Shown here one piece after another: positions 1-10,437 of a stretch of 64,000 nt of DNA (the stretch's first letter is position 1; each line of letters opens with the position of its first letter). The position numbers and the translations under genes are program-made. Origin of the DNA: Cryptomeria japonica (lineage: Eukaryota > Streptophyta > Pinopsida > Cupressales > Cupressaceae); assembly GCF_030272615.1 (NCBI RefSeq), contig NC_081413.1, forward strand, positions 164,515,080 to 164,579,079, in the 5' to 3' direction. The notes under the pieces were generated by a model. It searched no databases, had not been told where the DNA came from, and saw only the letters and a program-made list of their open reading frames with translations.

Positions 1-641
1 ATTATTTTATTGTTATATCTTTTGTAAAGCCGACGTATACATTTTGGTCCTAGGCTTTGGTATATATGTAAGATCGATATGTGATTGGGAAAAAGATTGT
101 AATAAGGTATATGCAAGAATAAGGAGAGCAATACACGTAGACATCATTTGAAGGTTGAAGGAAGGTTTTTGTGAAGACATATCAGAACTAAACTGGTACT
201 GAATCTAGCATATGAAGATGCTATTTTGAGAAGTAAATCATTATTGGATTTAACCATCCAATTGTAGTTAGTGTGACTCCCATTTGTGTTTGAGCAGTGA
301 GCTTTAGGCGCTTGGCCTTTCTGCATGTGCAGACCCCCTATTGTATACACATACTATCTGTAGTAGTATCATCTGATTGTGGGTAAGGTTTCCCACCGTG
401 GTTTTTTCCCTTACAGGGTTTCCACACACAAATATTGGTGATATGTGTTCTGGATGTTATTGTCTTTCTATTTCATGGATTAATCTTTACCGGTACTGCA
501 ATTAACTGATCAACTATCTACCGGCATTAAGTTTGGTTTACCAGTATTAAGCATTAAGTTTGGATAAGTTATTTTTGGTTTGAATTTATTTGACAACTGA
601 TTCACCCCCCCCCCCCTCTCAGTTGTCTTTGGGACCTAACA
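1..641 (+). repeat. 5' LTR of A1 (partial)
   Basis: Matches 5613-6264 of the 3' LTR almost base for base, apart from a short indel near the repeated TAAGATC and single changes. It ends GGGACCTAACA at 641. A TATATA at 61-66 after GGCTTTGG is the likely TATA box. A run of 12 C lies at 605-616, just before CTCTCAGTTGTC. Confidence 0.92.
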
Positions 642-643
642 AT

Positions 644-655
644 TGGTATCAGAGC
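644..655 (+). other. Primer-binding site of A1
   Basis: TGGTATCAGAGC two bases after the LTR end is the standard plant copia PBS, complementary to the 3' end of initiator tRNA-Met, which primes minus-strand DNA synthesis. Confidence 0.9.
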
Positions 656-698
656 CTAGTCCTCTTTTTGCAGAAGTTTAATAGCTTGAGGAGATCTA

Positions 699-1775
699 AT
701 GTCTTCTAACTATTTCAGGAAGGACAGTCCTAAACTTGATGGAACCAACTATGGCATATGGAAGATCAGGATGGAGACACATCTGAATTGCATTGGAAAG
801 GACATCTGGGAAGTTACAAAGAATGGCTATACTGCTCCTACTCCCAATCAGCCTAATCCACCAACCTTAGGAAAAGATGAAGAAAATGATTGCAAAGCAA
901 GAGAAGTACTTTTGAGCACATTATCAGATCAACAAATCATGGGATTATTAGATAGATCTACTACTAAAGCTATTTGGGACCATTTGGAAACATTGAATGA
1001 AGGAAATTCCATAGTCAAAATTGCAAAACTTGAGAGCTTCCGAGTCAAGTATGAAAATCTAAAAATGGAAGAAGATGAAAGGATTTCTACTTTTATGGAA
1101 AGAAATGAAATTTTTTTGGGTATTAAATGTTATGGAGGAACCTTAAGTGAAGATGAAATTCTTTCAAAAGTTTTAAGAGGATTGCCACCGGCATACAAAA
1201 TGAAAGTTACTGCTGTAAATGAGTTAAGAACAATGCCTAATACATCAGTAACTAGAGATACATTGATTGGAAAACTTTTAGCATTTGAAATTGAGGAATT
1301 TGGTCTTGTTGCTACTATAAAGATAGATTTAGCTTTTAAGGCATCAACATCGTCTACATCATTTGACAAGTCTGATTGGAAAGCCTTTTATGCAAGAGAA
1401 CTTGAAGAAAGAAGGAGAGAAAATGAAGAACTTGAAGAACTTGAAGCACTATTCGCAAGGAAAATGCCAAAAGGTCAAGTTGGAAGTAAGTATGAAGGTA
1501 AAGCACCCTTTAAACGTTTTAACTATAATAAGATTGGTCATATGGATTCAAGATGCCCTGATAGACATGCAATATTGAAAGAAGAAGCTAGAAGAACATA
1601 CAAGCCTAACCCTGAATATCAAAGATACAGATTTAAGAAGAATAAAGACAAGTCTTGTTATCTTGTTGATGAAGGAGTCACTGATGATTCTAATGAGGAT
1701 CCGGTAGACAATGGATGGGTATTTGTTGCTATAACAGAAGATCAATCGGCACCTACTGTTCAACCAGTAGAGTAG
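699..1775 (+). pseudogene. gag: copia Gag of A1 (damaged zinc knuckle, amber end)
   Basis: 358 codons open from ATG 699. The N-terminal part (FRKDSPKLDGTNYGIWK) is the plant copia Gag start (UBN2/DUF4219 type). A central helical region follows, then a basic, acidic-rich tail. The zinc knuckle near residue 272 reads RFNYNKIGHMDSRC: the first two cysteines of CX2CX4HX4C are Arg and Tyr, so zinc and RNA binding are probably lost. In A5 the same site is CFNCNKVGHMAFRC. The frame ends at TAG 1773-1775, but the same frame continues into protease. A5 has CAG at the aligned codon and A4 has TAG. Confidence 0.88.
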
Positions 1776-3062
1776 GCCCTGGCAGCTAAACTTGAAGTTA
1801 AAGATGAATGGATCATTGATTCAAGATGTTCGCATCATATGACTGGTGATAAAAGTAAATTCTTGACTTTTCAGGAATATAATGGAGGTCTAGTAAGATT
1901 TGGAGATGATAAAGCTTGTTTGTTCAAAGGTAAAGGTACTATATCTCTCGATGGTAAGCATAATACTAACAATGTTTACTATGTTGAAGGTTTAAAGCAT
2001 AATCTTTTGAGTGTTGGTCAATTAGTTGAAAAGGGATTTCAGTTACAATTCAAGAATGGGAAATGCAAAATTATGAACAGAACTTGTTTGGAAATTGCAA
2101 CCGGTAATCAAACTAGAGGTAATATCTTTCATTTGAATAACAATAAAAAGACATGCTTGATTGCGCATATTGATGAAAGTTGTCTATGGCATAAGAGACT
2201 ATGTGATGTAAATTTTGATTGCATTGTGAAAATCAGTACAACTAAAGCAGTTAGAGACTTACCTAAAATTGTTAAGCCTCACAATCTGGTATGTAAGGAA
2301 TGTCAATTTGGAAAACAAGTTAGAGCATCTTTTAGAAGTATTCCAGAAAAATCCAATAATGCTCTTGACTTAATTCATACTGACTTATGTGGTCCACCTA
2401 GAACTAAAAGCTTACAAGGTGATAGATATTTCATGCTAATCATTGATGACTATTCTAGAATGTGTTGGGTTACTTTTCTCAAAGAAAAATCAGAAGCACT
2501 TGGGAAATTCAAGCTATTCAAGGTGATGGTAGAAAATGAAACCGGCAAGAAAATCAAATGTCTGAGATCAGATCAAGGAGGAGAATTTACATCTAAGTAA
2601 TTTAATACATTCTGTGAAGTAAATGGAATCAGAAGACAGTTATCAGCACCCCAGACACCCCAGCAGAATGGAGTTGTAGAAAGAAAAAATAGAACTATCT
2701 TGGATGCAGCTAGAAGTATGTTATCAGAAGCAAATCTATCACATGTATATTGGAGAGAGGCAGTAAGCATAGCAGTCTACATGTTCAACAAAGTTCACAT
2801 CAAAGGTGAAACTGGTAAGAACCCTCATGAACTATGGTTTGGCATTACTCCTACTCTTAAATATTTCAGAATATTTGGATGTAAATGCTATATTAGAAGA
2901 AATGAGTATATTGGCAAATTTGATCCTAGAAGTGATGAAGGAATATTTCTTGGTTATTCATCTAAGAGCAAGGCATATAGATGTTTTAACAAGAGATTGC
3001 AGAAAATTATTGAGAGTACAAATGTAAAAATTGATGAACAGTTTAGAGGAACTTCAAGGTAG
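1776..3062 (+). pseudogene. pol: copia protease and integrase of A1
   Basis: In frame with Gag after TAG 1773. The protease motif is WIIDSRCSHHMTGD, with Gly to Arg in the usual D-S-G catalytic triad, so it is probably inactive. The Gag-pre-integrase zinc-binding part follows (CLWHKRL...CKECQFGKQ), then the integrase core with DLIHTDLCG, IDDYSRMCWV and SDQGGEF, and NGVVERKNRTI carrying the catalytic Glu. A TAA at 2598 replaces the Glu codon of SKEF. The C-terminal core (FGCKCYIRRNE...GIFLGYSSKSKAYRCF) continues to TAG 3060-3062. Confidence 0.88.
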
Positions 3063-3179
3063 ATAGACTCTGAACTGGCAATAGAGATACTAACAAATGA
3101 ACCTACACTGGTATCATCTGAAAACTCTACTAAAACTAAAGAACAATAGCAAACAAAGATACCCCAATATGTAAGATTG

Positions 3180-4780
3180 AAGTATTCTGAAGATCAAATA
3201 ATTGGGAACAAGTATCAAGGAGTTATGACAAGAGGAAGACTAGAAAATGAAGAGGTATGTCTTATTTCTCAAATTGAACCAGCGTCAATTAATGAGGCAT
3301 GTAAAGATAAACACTGAATTAAAGCTATTAGAACAAATTGAGAAGAACAACACATGGACATTAGCTCCCCAGCCTAAAGACAAAAATGTAATTGGAACAA
3401 AATGGGTATTCAAAAACAAACTCAATGAAGATGGTAGGGTAATCAGAAATAAAGCAAGATTAGTGTGTAAGGGATATTCACAGAAAGAAGGAATTGATTA
3501 TGATGAAACCTTTGCACCAGTAGCTATAATTGAGGTAGTCAAATTATTCTTAGCTTTTGCAGCACACAAGAACTACAAAGTATATCAAATAGATATTAAA
3601 TGTGCATTATCTTGAAGAAGAAGTTTACATTGAGCAACCTGATGGATTTTCTTTGACAGATAACAAAGATATTGTTTGCAGGTTAAGGAAAGCTTTGTAT
3701 GGGTTGAAGCAAGCTCCAAGAGCTTGGTATGCTAGATTGGATAAATATCTTTTGAAGATTGGTTTTTCTAAAGGTAATGCTGACAGCAAATTATACTATA
3801 AAGTGACTAATGATGACATCTTGGTTATTGAAGTTTTTGTTGATGATATAATCTTAAGAGGAGAAGATGGATTATGTAAAGACTTTTCTATTGAAATGCA
3901 GCAAGAATTTGAAATGTCTGATTGGAGAGATAAAATTCTTTTTAGGATTGCAGATTTCACAGACTGATAAAGGTACATTCTTGAGTCAATCTAAATACTT
4001 GAAGGAGTTACTAAAGAAATTTGGCATGGAAAACTCTAAACTAGTAAGCACAACTATGACTACAACTAATAAATTATCACTAAGGGATGAATCTACACCT
4101 GTTAATCCGACTAGGTACAAATCTATGATAGGAGGTCTACTATATTTGACGCAAACAAGACCTGATATTATGAATGCAGTATGTATTGTTTCAAGATTTT
4201 AGAATAATCTTAAATAAAATCATGAATCGGCAATAAAAATGATTTTTCCGTACCTACAAGGCACTACAAATCTTGGTTTATGATATCCTAGAGATGAAAA
4301 CTTTGAATTATGTGCATACACAGATGCAAATTGGGCAGGAGATGTAGATGACAGAAAAAGAACCACTAGTAGAGCATTTTTTCTTGGAAGGAGATTAATT
4401 TATTGGTTGAGTAAGAAACAAAGTTGCACATCTTTATCAACAGTAGAATCAGAATATGTTGCAGCAGCAACTAACTGTACACAGGTATTATGGCTTAAGC
4501 AAATATTGAAGGATATAAAGTTAAAATGCAAAGAACCTATAACTATCTATTGTGATAATACAGCAGTAATTGATATATCTAAGAATCCAGTACTACATTA
4601 TAAAACTAAACATGTCTCTATCAAACTAAATTTTCTAAAAGAGAATGTTGAAGAAAAAGAAGTAAAACTAGTTCATGTGAATACTAAAGATTGCAGATAT
4701 TTTCACTAAGCCTTTGCCTAAGGAGACTTTTGAATATCTCAGATATTAGCTTGGGGTCATACGCCCACTGGTAGAGACTT
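3180..4780 (+). pseudogene. pol: copia reverse transcriptase and RNase H of A1
   Basis: Reverse transcriptase starts near WTLAPQPKDKNVIGTKWVF. Later blocks are [20 protein letters not shown] and VFVDDIILRG (FVDD catalytic box; FVDD is also used by A4 and A5). RNase H shows CTSLSTVESEYVAAA, ITIYCDNTAVIDIS and the KTKHVSIK block, ending near KPLPKETFEYL. Decay: TGA 3316 in place of Trp, frameshifts near 3600, 3950 and 4690, a TAG near 4200, and a TAG where A4 and A5 keep the frame near the end. Not translatable as one protein. Confidence 0.86.
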
Positions 4781-5193
4781 AGACAGTTGATGTTTGTCAT
4801 CAACCGGCAGAACTAACAGAGAAATCTTTTACTCCATCTTTGATGAGGAGAGCTACTTCTCAGGGGGAGTAGTTGGTATACTAAATAAGTTGGTATTTTG
4901 TATTTGAACCTGGTTTTTGTATTGCTTTGCCATTTGATGTCAAAGGGGGAGAGATTGATATGGAAAAAGACATGTTACTCCTAGGGGGAGAAACTTTATC
5001 CCTTGGGGAGAGACTTTATCCCTTGGGGAGAGATTGTTATTTTTGGAGAGATTGATTACTCTTTGTACCTAAATTTTGATTTCTGGTTATGATCTATTTT
5101 GGGAGATTGTTGGTTTTTGGTATTTGGCATTTCTGTTTTGGCACTTTGATGGTTTTTCCATCCTGTGTTGCCATCAATGCCAAAGGGGGAGAT
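4781..5193 (+). other. 3' untranslated region with a series of polypurine tracts
   Basis: No coding evidence. The true polypurine tract is AAAGGGGGAGAT at 5182-5193, directly before the 3' LTR; it primes plus-strand synthesis. Similar G-rich tracts recur upstream near 4862, 4944 and 4984, and TTTATCCCTTGGGGAGAGA occurs twice in tandem near 4996-5036. Confidence 0.75.
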
Positions 5194-6264
5194 TGTTGGT
5201 ATTTTGGATATGTTGATATGGTTTTGTCATTGATGTCAACACTTATCAACTCTGGTAAGCCTACTGGCACTTGGAGAATTGACAATGTTCACCAGCAAGC
5301 AAGTAACTTATGCACAATCACCGGTATCTTATTCACCAATAGGATATATTGTTCATCGGCACTTGGAATGACATGGAAAACACTTGGTTATGTCGAAGAC
5401 ATCATTTGGACACTTTGTCTTGGAGATTTGTTCATTGGTATATTCGTGTTTGCATATTTGATGTTATTGGTAAATAGGTTCAGGATAAACACCGGCAGGC
5501 TTATCTATTCCAGATCAGCACGACACGTTATGGAGATGATTTATTATTGTTGTAAATGCATTAAGCTGATATCATGCATCAGATATTGCATTGGTTATTG
5601 ATTTACTTGTAAATTGTTTTATTGTTATATCTTTTGTAAAGCCGACCTATACATTTTGGTCCTAGGCTTTGGTATATATGTAAGATCTTATTTGTAAGAT
5701 CGATATGTGATTGGGAAAAAGATTGTAATAAGGTATGTGTGAGAATAAGCAGATCAATACATGCAGACATCATTTGAAGGTTGAAGGAAGGTTTTTGTGA
5801 AGACATATCAAAACTAAATCGGTACTGGATCCAACATATGAAGATGCTATTTTGAGCAGTACATCATTATTGGATTTAACCATCCAATTGTAGTCAGTGT
5901 GAATCCCATTTATGTTTGAGCAGTTAGCTCTAGGTGCTTGGCCTTTCTGCATGTGTAGACCCCCTATTGTATACACATACTATATGCAGTAGTATCCTCT
6001 AATTGTGGGTAAGGTTTCCCACCGTGGTTTTTCCCCTTATAGGGTTTCCATGTACAAATATTGGTGGTATGTGTTGTGGATGTTATTGTCTTTTTGTTTC
6101 ATGGATTAATCTTTACCGGTACTGCAATTAACTGATAAACTATCTACCGGCATTATGTTTGGTTTACTGGTATTAAGCATTAAGTTTGGATAAGTTGTTT
6201 TTGGTTTGAATTTATTTGACAACTAATTTACCCCCCCCCCCTCAGTTGTCTCTGGGACCTAACA
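5194..6264 (+). repeat. 3' LTR of A1
   Basis: 1071 bases, beginning TGTTGGTATTTTGG and ending GGGACCTAACA. The start matches the A solo LTR at 38456 and the reversed LTRs of A4 and A5. It holds a TATATA at 5673-5678 and a run of 11 C near 6231-6241. Polyadenylation should lie in the downstream half, but no site is certain. Confidence 0.93.
5673..5678 (+). promoter_or_regulatory. Putative TATA box in the A-family LTR
   Basis: TATATA after GGCTTTGG, at the same place as 61-66 in the 5' LTR. It is the only good TATA candidate in the LTR, and the position about 480 bases into a 1.07-kb LTR fits a U3/R boundary. Not experimentally supported. Confidence 0.5.
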
Positions 6265-6990
6265 AAACCTGGTTAAGGGGAAAACCATGGTGGGAACCTA
6301 CCCACAATATGATAATACCCTGTTAGAAGTATATGAAATATTACAATAGGAAATGCACATGCCTTCAAGCACACTGCCTAGGGCTCATTGCTCAAAACAA
6401 TAAGGACTACAACCCTGGGGAAGACTCATTGTCTTATAGAAACATTCAGGTTACATCTGAAAGATCATATGAACTGATAGAATAGCATCTCCTCATGTCT
6501 AGTTACAATTATGGTTAAGCACATAACACATACTCTTCTTTTTCTTAGTCCTTCACACTTATTCGTACTACTTCTTTGTTGCTTCTAAAAGATTAATACA
6601 TTATTTGCACACCGTACACCTCTTACAATGATTATTATATTTATTTATACAAATCATCAACCTATATTTCAAGGTCGAGTCAACACACATCGCAAATTAC
6701 AAAGATATAGCCATACACACTACAACATTATATGTGGACCAAAACAATGTTGGCTAAGACATAGTATGGACCTAAATCACCACCTCAAATAAGAAACACC
6801 TCCAAGAATTATGCCTTGAACATCTGCAACACGCTATAATCATCATGTCGGTCAAGAGCATGAAGAACACCACCGGATAAGGAAAATCATCAATAACAAG
6901 CACAATGATCAATGCGAACCATCAACACAAATAGGACACGATCCAGAAACATCCACAAGCATCATGAATTACCATAGCAACAACCACAAC
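6265..6990 (-). repeat. X-like LTR fragment, reversed
   Basis: Starts with GGTTAAGGGGAAAACCATGG and continues with CACATGCCTTCAAGCACACT. The same order of blocks occurs in the X solo LTR from about 29122. Element A1 inserted into it, so its left part lies beyond the window. The right boundary with H is not sharp; no coding signal is seen. Confidence 0.6.
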
Positions 6991-7003
6991 AAGGTCAAAT
7001 TTA

Positions 7004-9211
7004 ATGCATTGTAAACAAGGTGTTAAAGAAAAAGTGACTGATTTCATTGGTAGATATAAGCATTTGTATGCTCAAATTTCTTTTCTAGTGCCTAACAATG
7101 ATATTCAAAGAATCTTTATTTGTAATTTACAAAAAGATATTCGAGATAAACGTCTGTTTTCTGAGTTTACTTCTTTCCAACAGTTGTGTGCAACTCTTCA
7201 CAATTATCAACTGACTGTGAGTCAAATGGAACAATCACATCCTATGACTCCGAGTGATAAGGGTGATAGTAGTCAACAACCATTTGGGAAGTTTAAACCA
7301 AACAGAGAGTCCATTAAATTCAATGAAAACATCATCAACAACAATGTGAATGTAGCATCAGGTGTGCCTCCTATTTCTAAGTTTTTCAAGAAAGAAAGAA
7401 AGTTTACTCCTTTGAATGAATCATTGCATAGTATTATGAATAAGTTATTGGAACAAAATGTGCTTACTCTTCCTCCTATAAAGCAAATAGATCCTGCAAA
7501 GATTAACTCACCCTATTTTGATAACAAATCCTTTTGTCAATTTCATCGTCATCCTGGGCATGATACTGAAAAATGTTTTGCTTTAAAGGGTAAAATTCAA
7601 GATTTGATTGATAATAATACTATTTCTGTTTCTGGAGTGAATGATAAAGGCAATACATCTGTAGCTCCTCCTAACCAAAATCTTCAGATTTTTACTGATC
7701 CATTACCTTCTCATACCTCTAATGCGATCAATGCTACTGATTCCTCTGTCTCACCTGATGATCTTGTGTCTATGACTCCAAATGTGATTAACTTTGTGGA
7801 GCAGCAGAAAATCCCTAAAGAACTTTCCATCACCTTTGATTCCAGTGAAACTATCAGGGCACCTGATGGTCCTTTATATATAGTTGCAAAAGTCAAGAAT
7901 ACACCTTGTCGTGGAGTGCTTATTGATTCTTCTTGTATGGTTAATGTCATTACTGAAGAATTTCTTTTTACTTTGCAATTGAATCAAGTGATCTATGATG
8001 AAACAAATGTGGTTGTGAAATTATTTGATGCATTTTCTTCTCCTGCAATTGGTTCTATTACATTACCTATTGAGGTCCATAACAAATCCCTTGATATGGA
8101 CTTTGCTATTATTCCATCATCCGAACAATTTCGTGTGAAGCTAGGCTATCCTTGGCTGTCTTCCATGAAAGCTATTGCTTCTCCTATTCACAAGTGTTTG
8201 AAATTTCTCCATAATGGTGAAGTTGTTACTGTCAATCATAGCCTCTTTAAACTAGCTGAAAGAACTTCTAGCGTTCCTATTGATTACTTTTGGCCTAAAC
8301 AATTCCAATCTCTTCCTCCGCGAAGTGATCATCTTTTCAAATCTTATCAAAAGTGGAAAAAAGATATGATCCTATCTCTAAGTGAACCTAGAACACCCAA
8401 ACTTGACATCCCTATCGTTCTTGAGAAGGAAGTTCTTCCTTTGAAAGATAAAACTAATGTGTTTCCTCAAGAAGATTCCCAACCCATCCCTATGGATGTG
8501 ACTATGCCTATATCTAATAAACTTCCTAAAAATAGACCTATCCCTCCTCGTCATGATGGACTTGGTCTCCTTCCTAAACCAAATATTCCTCCCTTATATG
8601 GAGCAGTTCCTCCTCCTTCCTCTTATGGAGAGAAGAGACCTTCCTCTTCTCCTATTTTTCAACCTAAGAGACCACAACCTAAACACCCAAGTGATAAGGA
8701 TGAGAACATTCCTCCTCCTCAATCTTCTCAACTTCCTACTAAGACTAGACGAAATCGTTCTGCACGTGAACGCCGACGAAAGCGTCGTCTTAGAGCTCAA
8801 ACTTTGCAATCCCCAAAAATACCTTCAACTAATATTATTCCATTTTCTCCTCAACCGACGATTGAGCCGAAATTTCCTAAACATAAGATGCATGATGGTC
8901 TTGATCCTGTGCGAGTTAAAGATCCTATTTTTATAAATCTTGATGATGATATAGATGAAAATGTTACTTCTCTTGCTTCTGATAGTGAATATGAACTTGT
9001 TGATGTTGATAACCATTTATCTAACGAATTTTCTAAAGCACTTATCCTAGCTCCTAGACAAGAACAACGTGGCTTGGAACATGAACATAGCCCTTGTTTT
9101 GATCTTGTGATAGCTCCATCTGTTGTGTTGGATGTTCCTCCTCTAGCGTGTTCCCTACCTTCCCGAAACATTGATCAGCAAGATCGAGGGGTAGATGACG
9201 TGCTAGACTAG
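7004..9211 (+). CDS. gag: Gag-protease polyprotein of gypsy-like element H
   Basis: 735 codons without a stop, the longest open frame in the window. Residues 1-75 look like the end of a retrotransposon Gag domain (FIGRYKHLYAQISF, IFICNLQKDIR), so the true N-terminus is probably missing and ATG 7004 is only the first available Met. A zinc-knuckle-like CQFHRHPGHDTEKC lies near residue 178. A retropepsin-like region at about 285-425 has RGVLIDSSCMVNVI and VKLGYPWLSSMKAIASPIHK. The catalytic D-T/S-G triad reads D-S-S, so activity is doubtful. Residues 500-590 are proline rich, about 580-600 very basic (nuclear-localisation-like), and the tail acidic. No polymerase follows. Confidence 0.8.
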   Translation: MHCKQGVKEKVTDFIGRYKHLYAQISFLVPNNDIQRIFICNLQKDIRDKRLFSEFTSFQQLCATLHNYQLTVSQMEQSHPMTPSDKGDSSQQPFGKFKPNRESIKFNENIINNNVNVASGVPPISKFFKKERKFTPLNESLHSIMNKLLEQNVLTLPPIKQIDPAKINSPYFDNKSFCQFHRHPGHDTEKCFALKGKIQDLIDNNTISVSGVNDKGNTSVAPPNQNLQIFTDPLPSHTSNAINATDSSVSPDDLVSMTPNVINFVEQQKIPKELSITFDSSETIRAPDGPLYIVAKVKNTPCRGVLIDSSCMVNVITEEFLFTLQLNQVIYDETNVVVKLFDAFSSPAIGSITLPIEVHNKSLDMDFAIIPSSEQFRVKLGYPWLSSMKAIASPIHKCLKFLHNGEVVTVNHSLFKLAERTSSVPIDYFWPKQFQSLPPRSDHLFKSYQKWKKDMILSLSEPRTPKLDIPIVLEKEVLPLKDKTNVFPQEDSQPIPMDVTMPISNKLPKNRPIPPRHDGLGLLPKPNIPPLYGAVPPPSSYGEKRPSSSPIFQPKRPQPKHPSDKDENIPPPQSSQLPTKTRRNRSARERRRKRRLRAQTLQSPKIPSTNIIPFSPQPTIEPKFPKHKMHDGLDPVRVKDPIFINLDDDIDENVTSLASDSEYELVDVDNHLSNEFSKALILAPRQEQRGLEHEHSPCFDLVIAPSVVLDVPPLACSLPSRNIDQQDRGVDDVLD

Positions 9212-9956
9212 TTTCATTAGCATAGCAGATTCTCTCCTCCTCTCTTTCTTTTGTTACTTCTTCTATGTGTTATTCTCATTCTTCTATTTGTTGTCCTTAG
9301 TGTTGTCTACTTGAGGACGATGCAAAGCATTGCGACCTCTTTTGGTCTCTCTCATGTGGACTCAAAAGACACATGTGTTCCCTTCTTCTAGGTGACCTTC
9401 CTTGATTGGGGAATGAAGAACAATTATGCATACATACATATGATATACATGAATTATCATACAGCATACTGACCCCGAGGAAAGCGAAGTCACCTTGTGC
9501 TTTGTGTTTTGTGTCTATTATCCTTGGGCTTATCTCACACTTGGGGGCTAAATCCTTGTGATAACGTGCTCCTTTCTCATTTCTTATATGTATCACTACC
9601 TTAAAGCAATCAACCCCGGTGAGGCATGTGCGATCGCTTTAACGTAGGGGGGCATACATCCCGTTCATATCTTTTCAAGATACTTGAAAATTTCTTGACA
9701 AATTTAGCTTTGCCTTGAAAATTTTTTATATCTTTCTTGCATGACTCATAGTGAGGGAACCTTACTACTGACAGTCATGGTTTTCCCTCGTGATCTTCCC
9801 TTTTACTTTTTCAATCGAAGTCGTAAGATCCTTAGTCTACTGGGGGCTTGGTGTATCTTGCCTCCTTGACGTGGTGAAAGTTTTTCAATGTTGTTTCCTT
9901 GTACTTTACCAGAAGTATGAGCGTACGCTTATACTCCCGCTAAAGTGGGGGCTAAA
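9212..9956 (+). other. H 3' untranslated region and polypurine tract
   Basis: No coding evidence between the H stop codon and its LTR. AAGTGGGGGCTAAA at 9943-9956 directly precedes the LTR and is the likely polypurine tract; related G-rich tracts occur at 9540-9550 and 9840-9850. This is where an autonomous gypsy element would carry reverse transcriptase and integrase. Confidence 0.6.
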
Positions 9957-10310
9957 TGTAGCGTCCTAAAATTGTGACACTTGCAATTTCAACCGCATTT
10001 GGGTCTTCATGATGGTGATGCAACATGAAACCTGAATGGAGACCCCGAAACTTGTTCATGACATCAAAAATTGCATTTTTCAGCACCCTGGCCTGATCCT
10101 CCTTGCACCCTGCTGTCCCTGGAGGTGGGACCATGGCGCCCAGTGCCCTGGTCCTTCAGGACTAGGGCGCCCAGCGCCCTGGTCCCTGGCCCTATTTTGG
10201 GCCCGGTCTCCTATGGGGCTTCGGGTCTTTATGTTTGCAATTTGGAAAATAGCACTTCCTAGTCGGCTCAAGGTCGGAAAAATCAGTCTTTTAACCCTAA
10301 TTGACAAGTA

Positions 10311-10316
10311 TATAAA
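10311..10316 (+). promoter_or_regulatory. Putative TATA box in the H LTR
   Basis: TATAAA within CAAGTATATAAACTAC, about 355 bases into the LTR, where a U3/R promoter is expected. Confidence 0.5.
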
Positions 10317-10376
10317 CTACATTTCCTCTCCCATTTTGGGGAGGAGGGACATATGTGTACAAGACGTGGAAATGAT

Positions 10377-10437
10377 ATTCAAACATTCAAGCATTCAAGC
10401 ATTCAAGCATTCCTTCAAGCATTCCTTCAAGCAATTG
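10377..10437 (+). repeat. Short tandem repeat (TTCAAGCA-type) in the H LTR
   Basis: ATTCAAGC units of 8-13 bases repeat about six times. A second small array (ACATACA units) lies near 10517-10540. Probably replication slippage; no function is evident. Confidence 0.8.

Larger units (their letters stand above)
1..6264 (+). mobile_element. Ty1/copia LTR retrotransposon A1
   Basis: Copia-order element: LTR, PBS, Gag, protease, integrase, reverse transcriptase, RNase H, polypurine tract, LTR. The 5' LTR is cut by the window edge, so about 420 bases of it and the left target-site copy are missing. The right end is TG...CA followed by AAACC (6265-6269), the expected right target-site copy, which cannot be verified here. 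A4 (29464-36143), A5 (42248-48811) and the solo LTR at 38456 belong to the same family. Coding capacity is broken by stops and frameshifts, so it is not autonomous. It lies inside an X-like LTR. Confidence 0.93.

Noticed and set aside
5089-5601. 170-codon plus-strand frame crossing the polypurine tract into the A1 3' LTR
   Set aside because: It spans the LTR boundary and has no homology; a chance frame.
8594-9171. Antisense frames under the H Gag
   Set aside because: Mirror frames of a coding strand; Arg/Ser-rich composition artefacts.
10377-10437. CRISPR-like array
   Set aside because: Units are directly adjacent with no unique spacers, inside a plant LTR.
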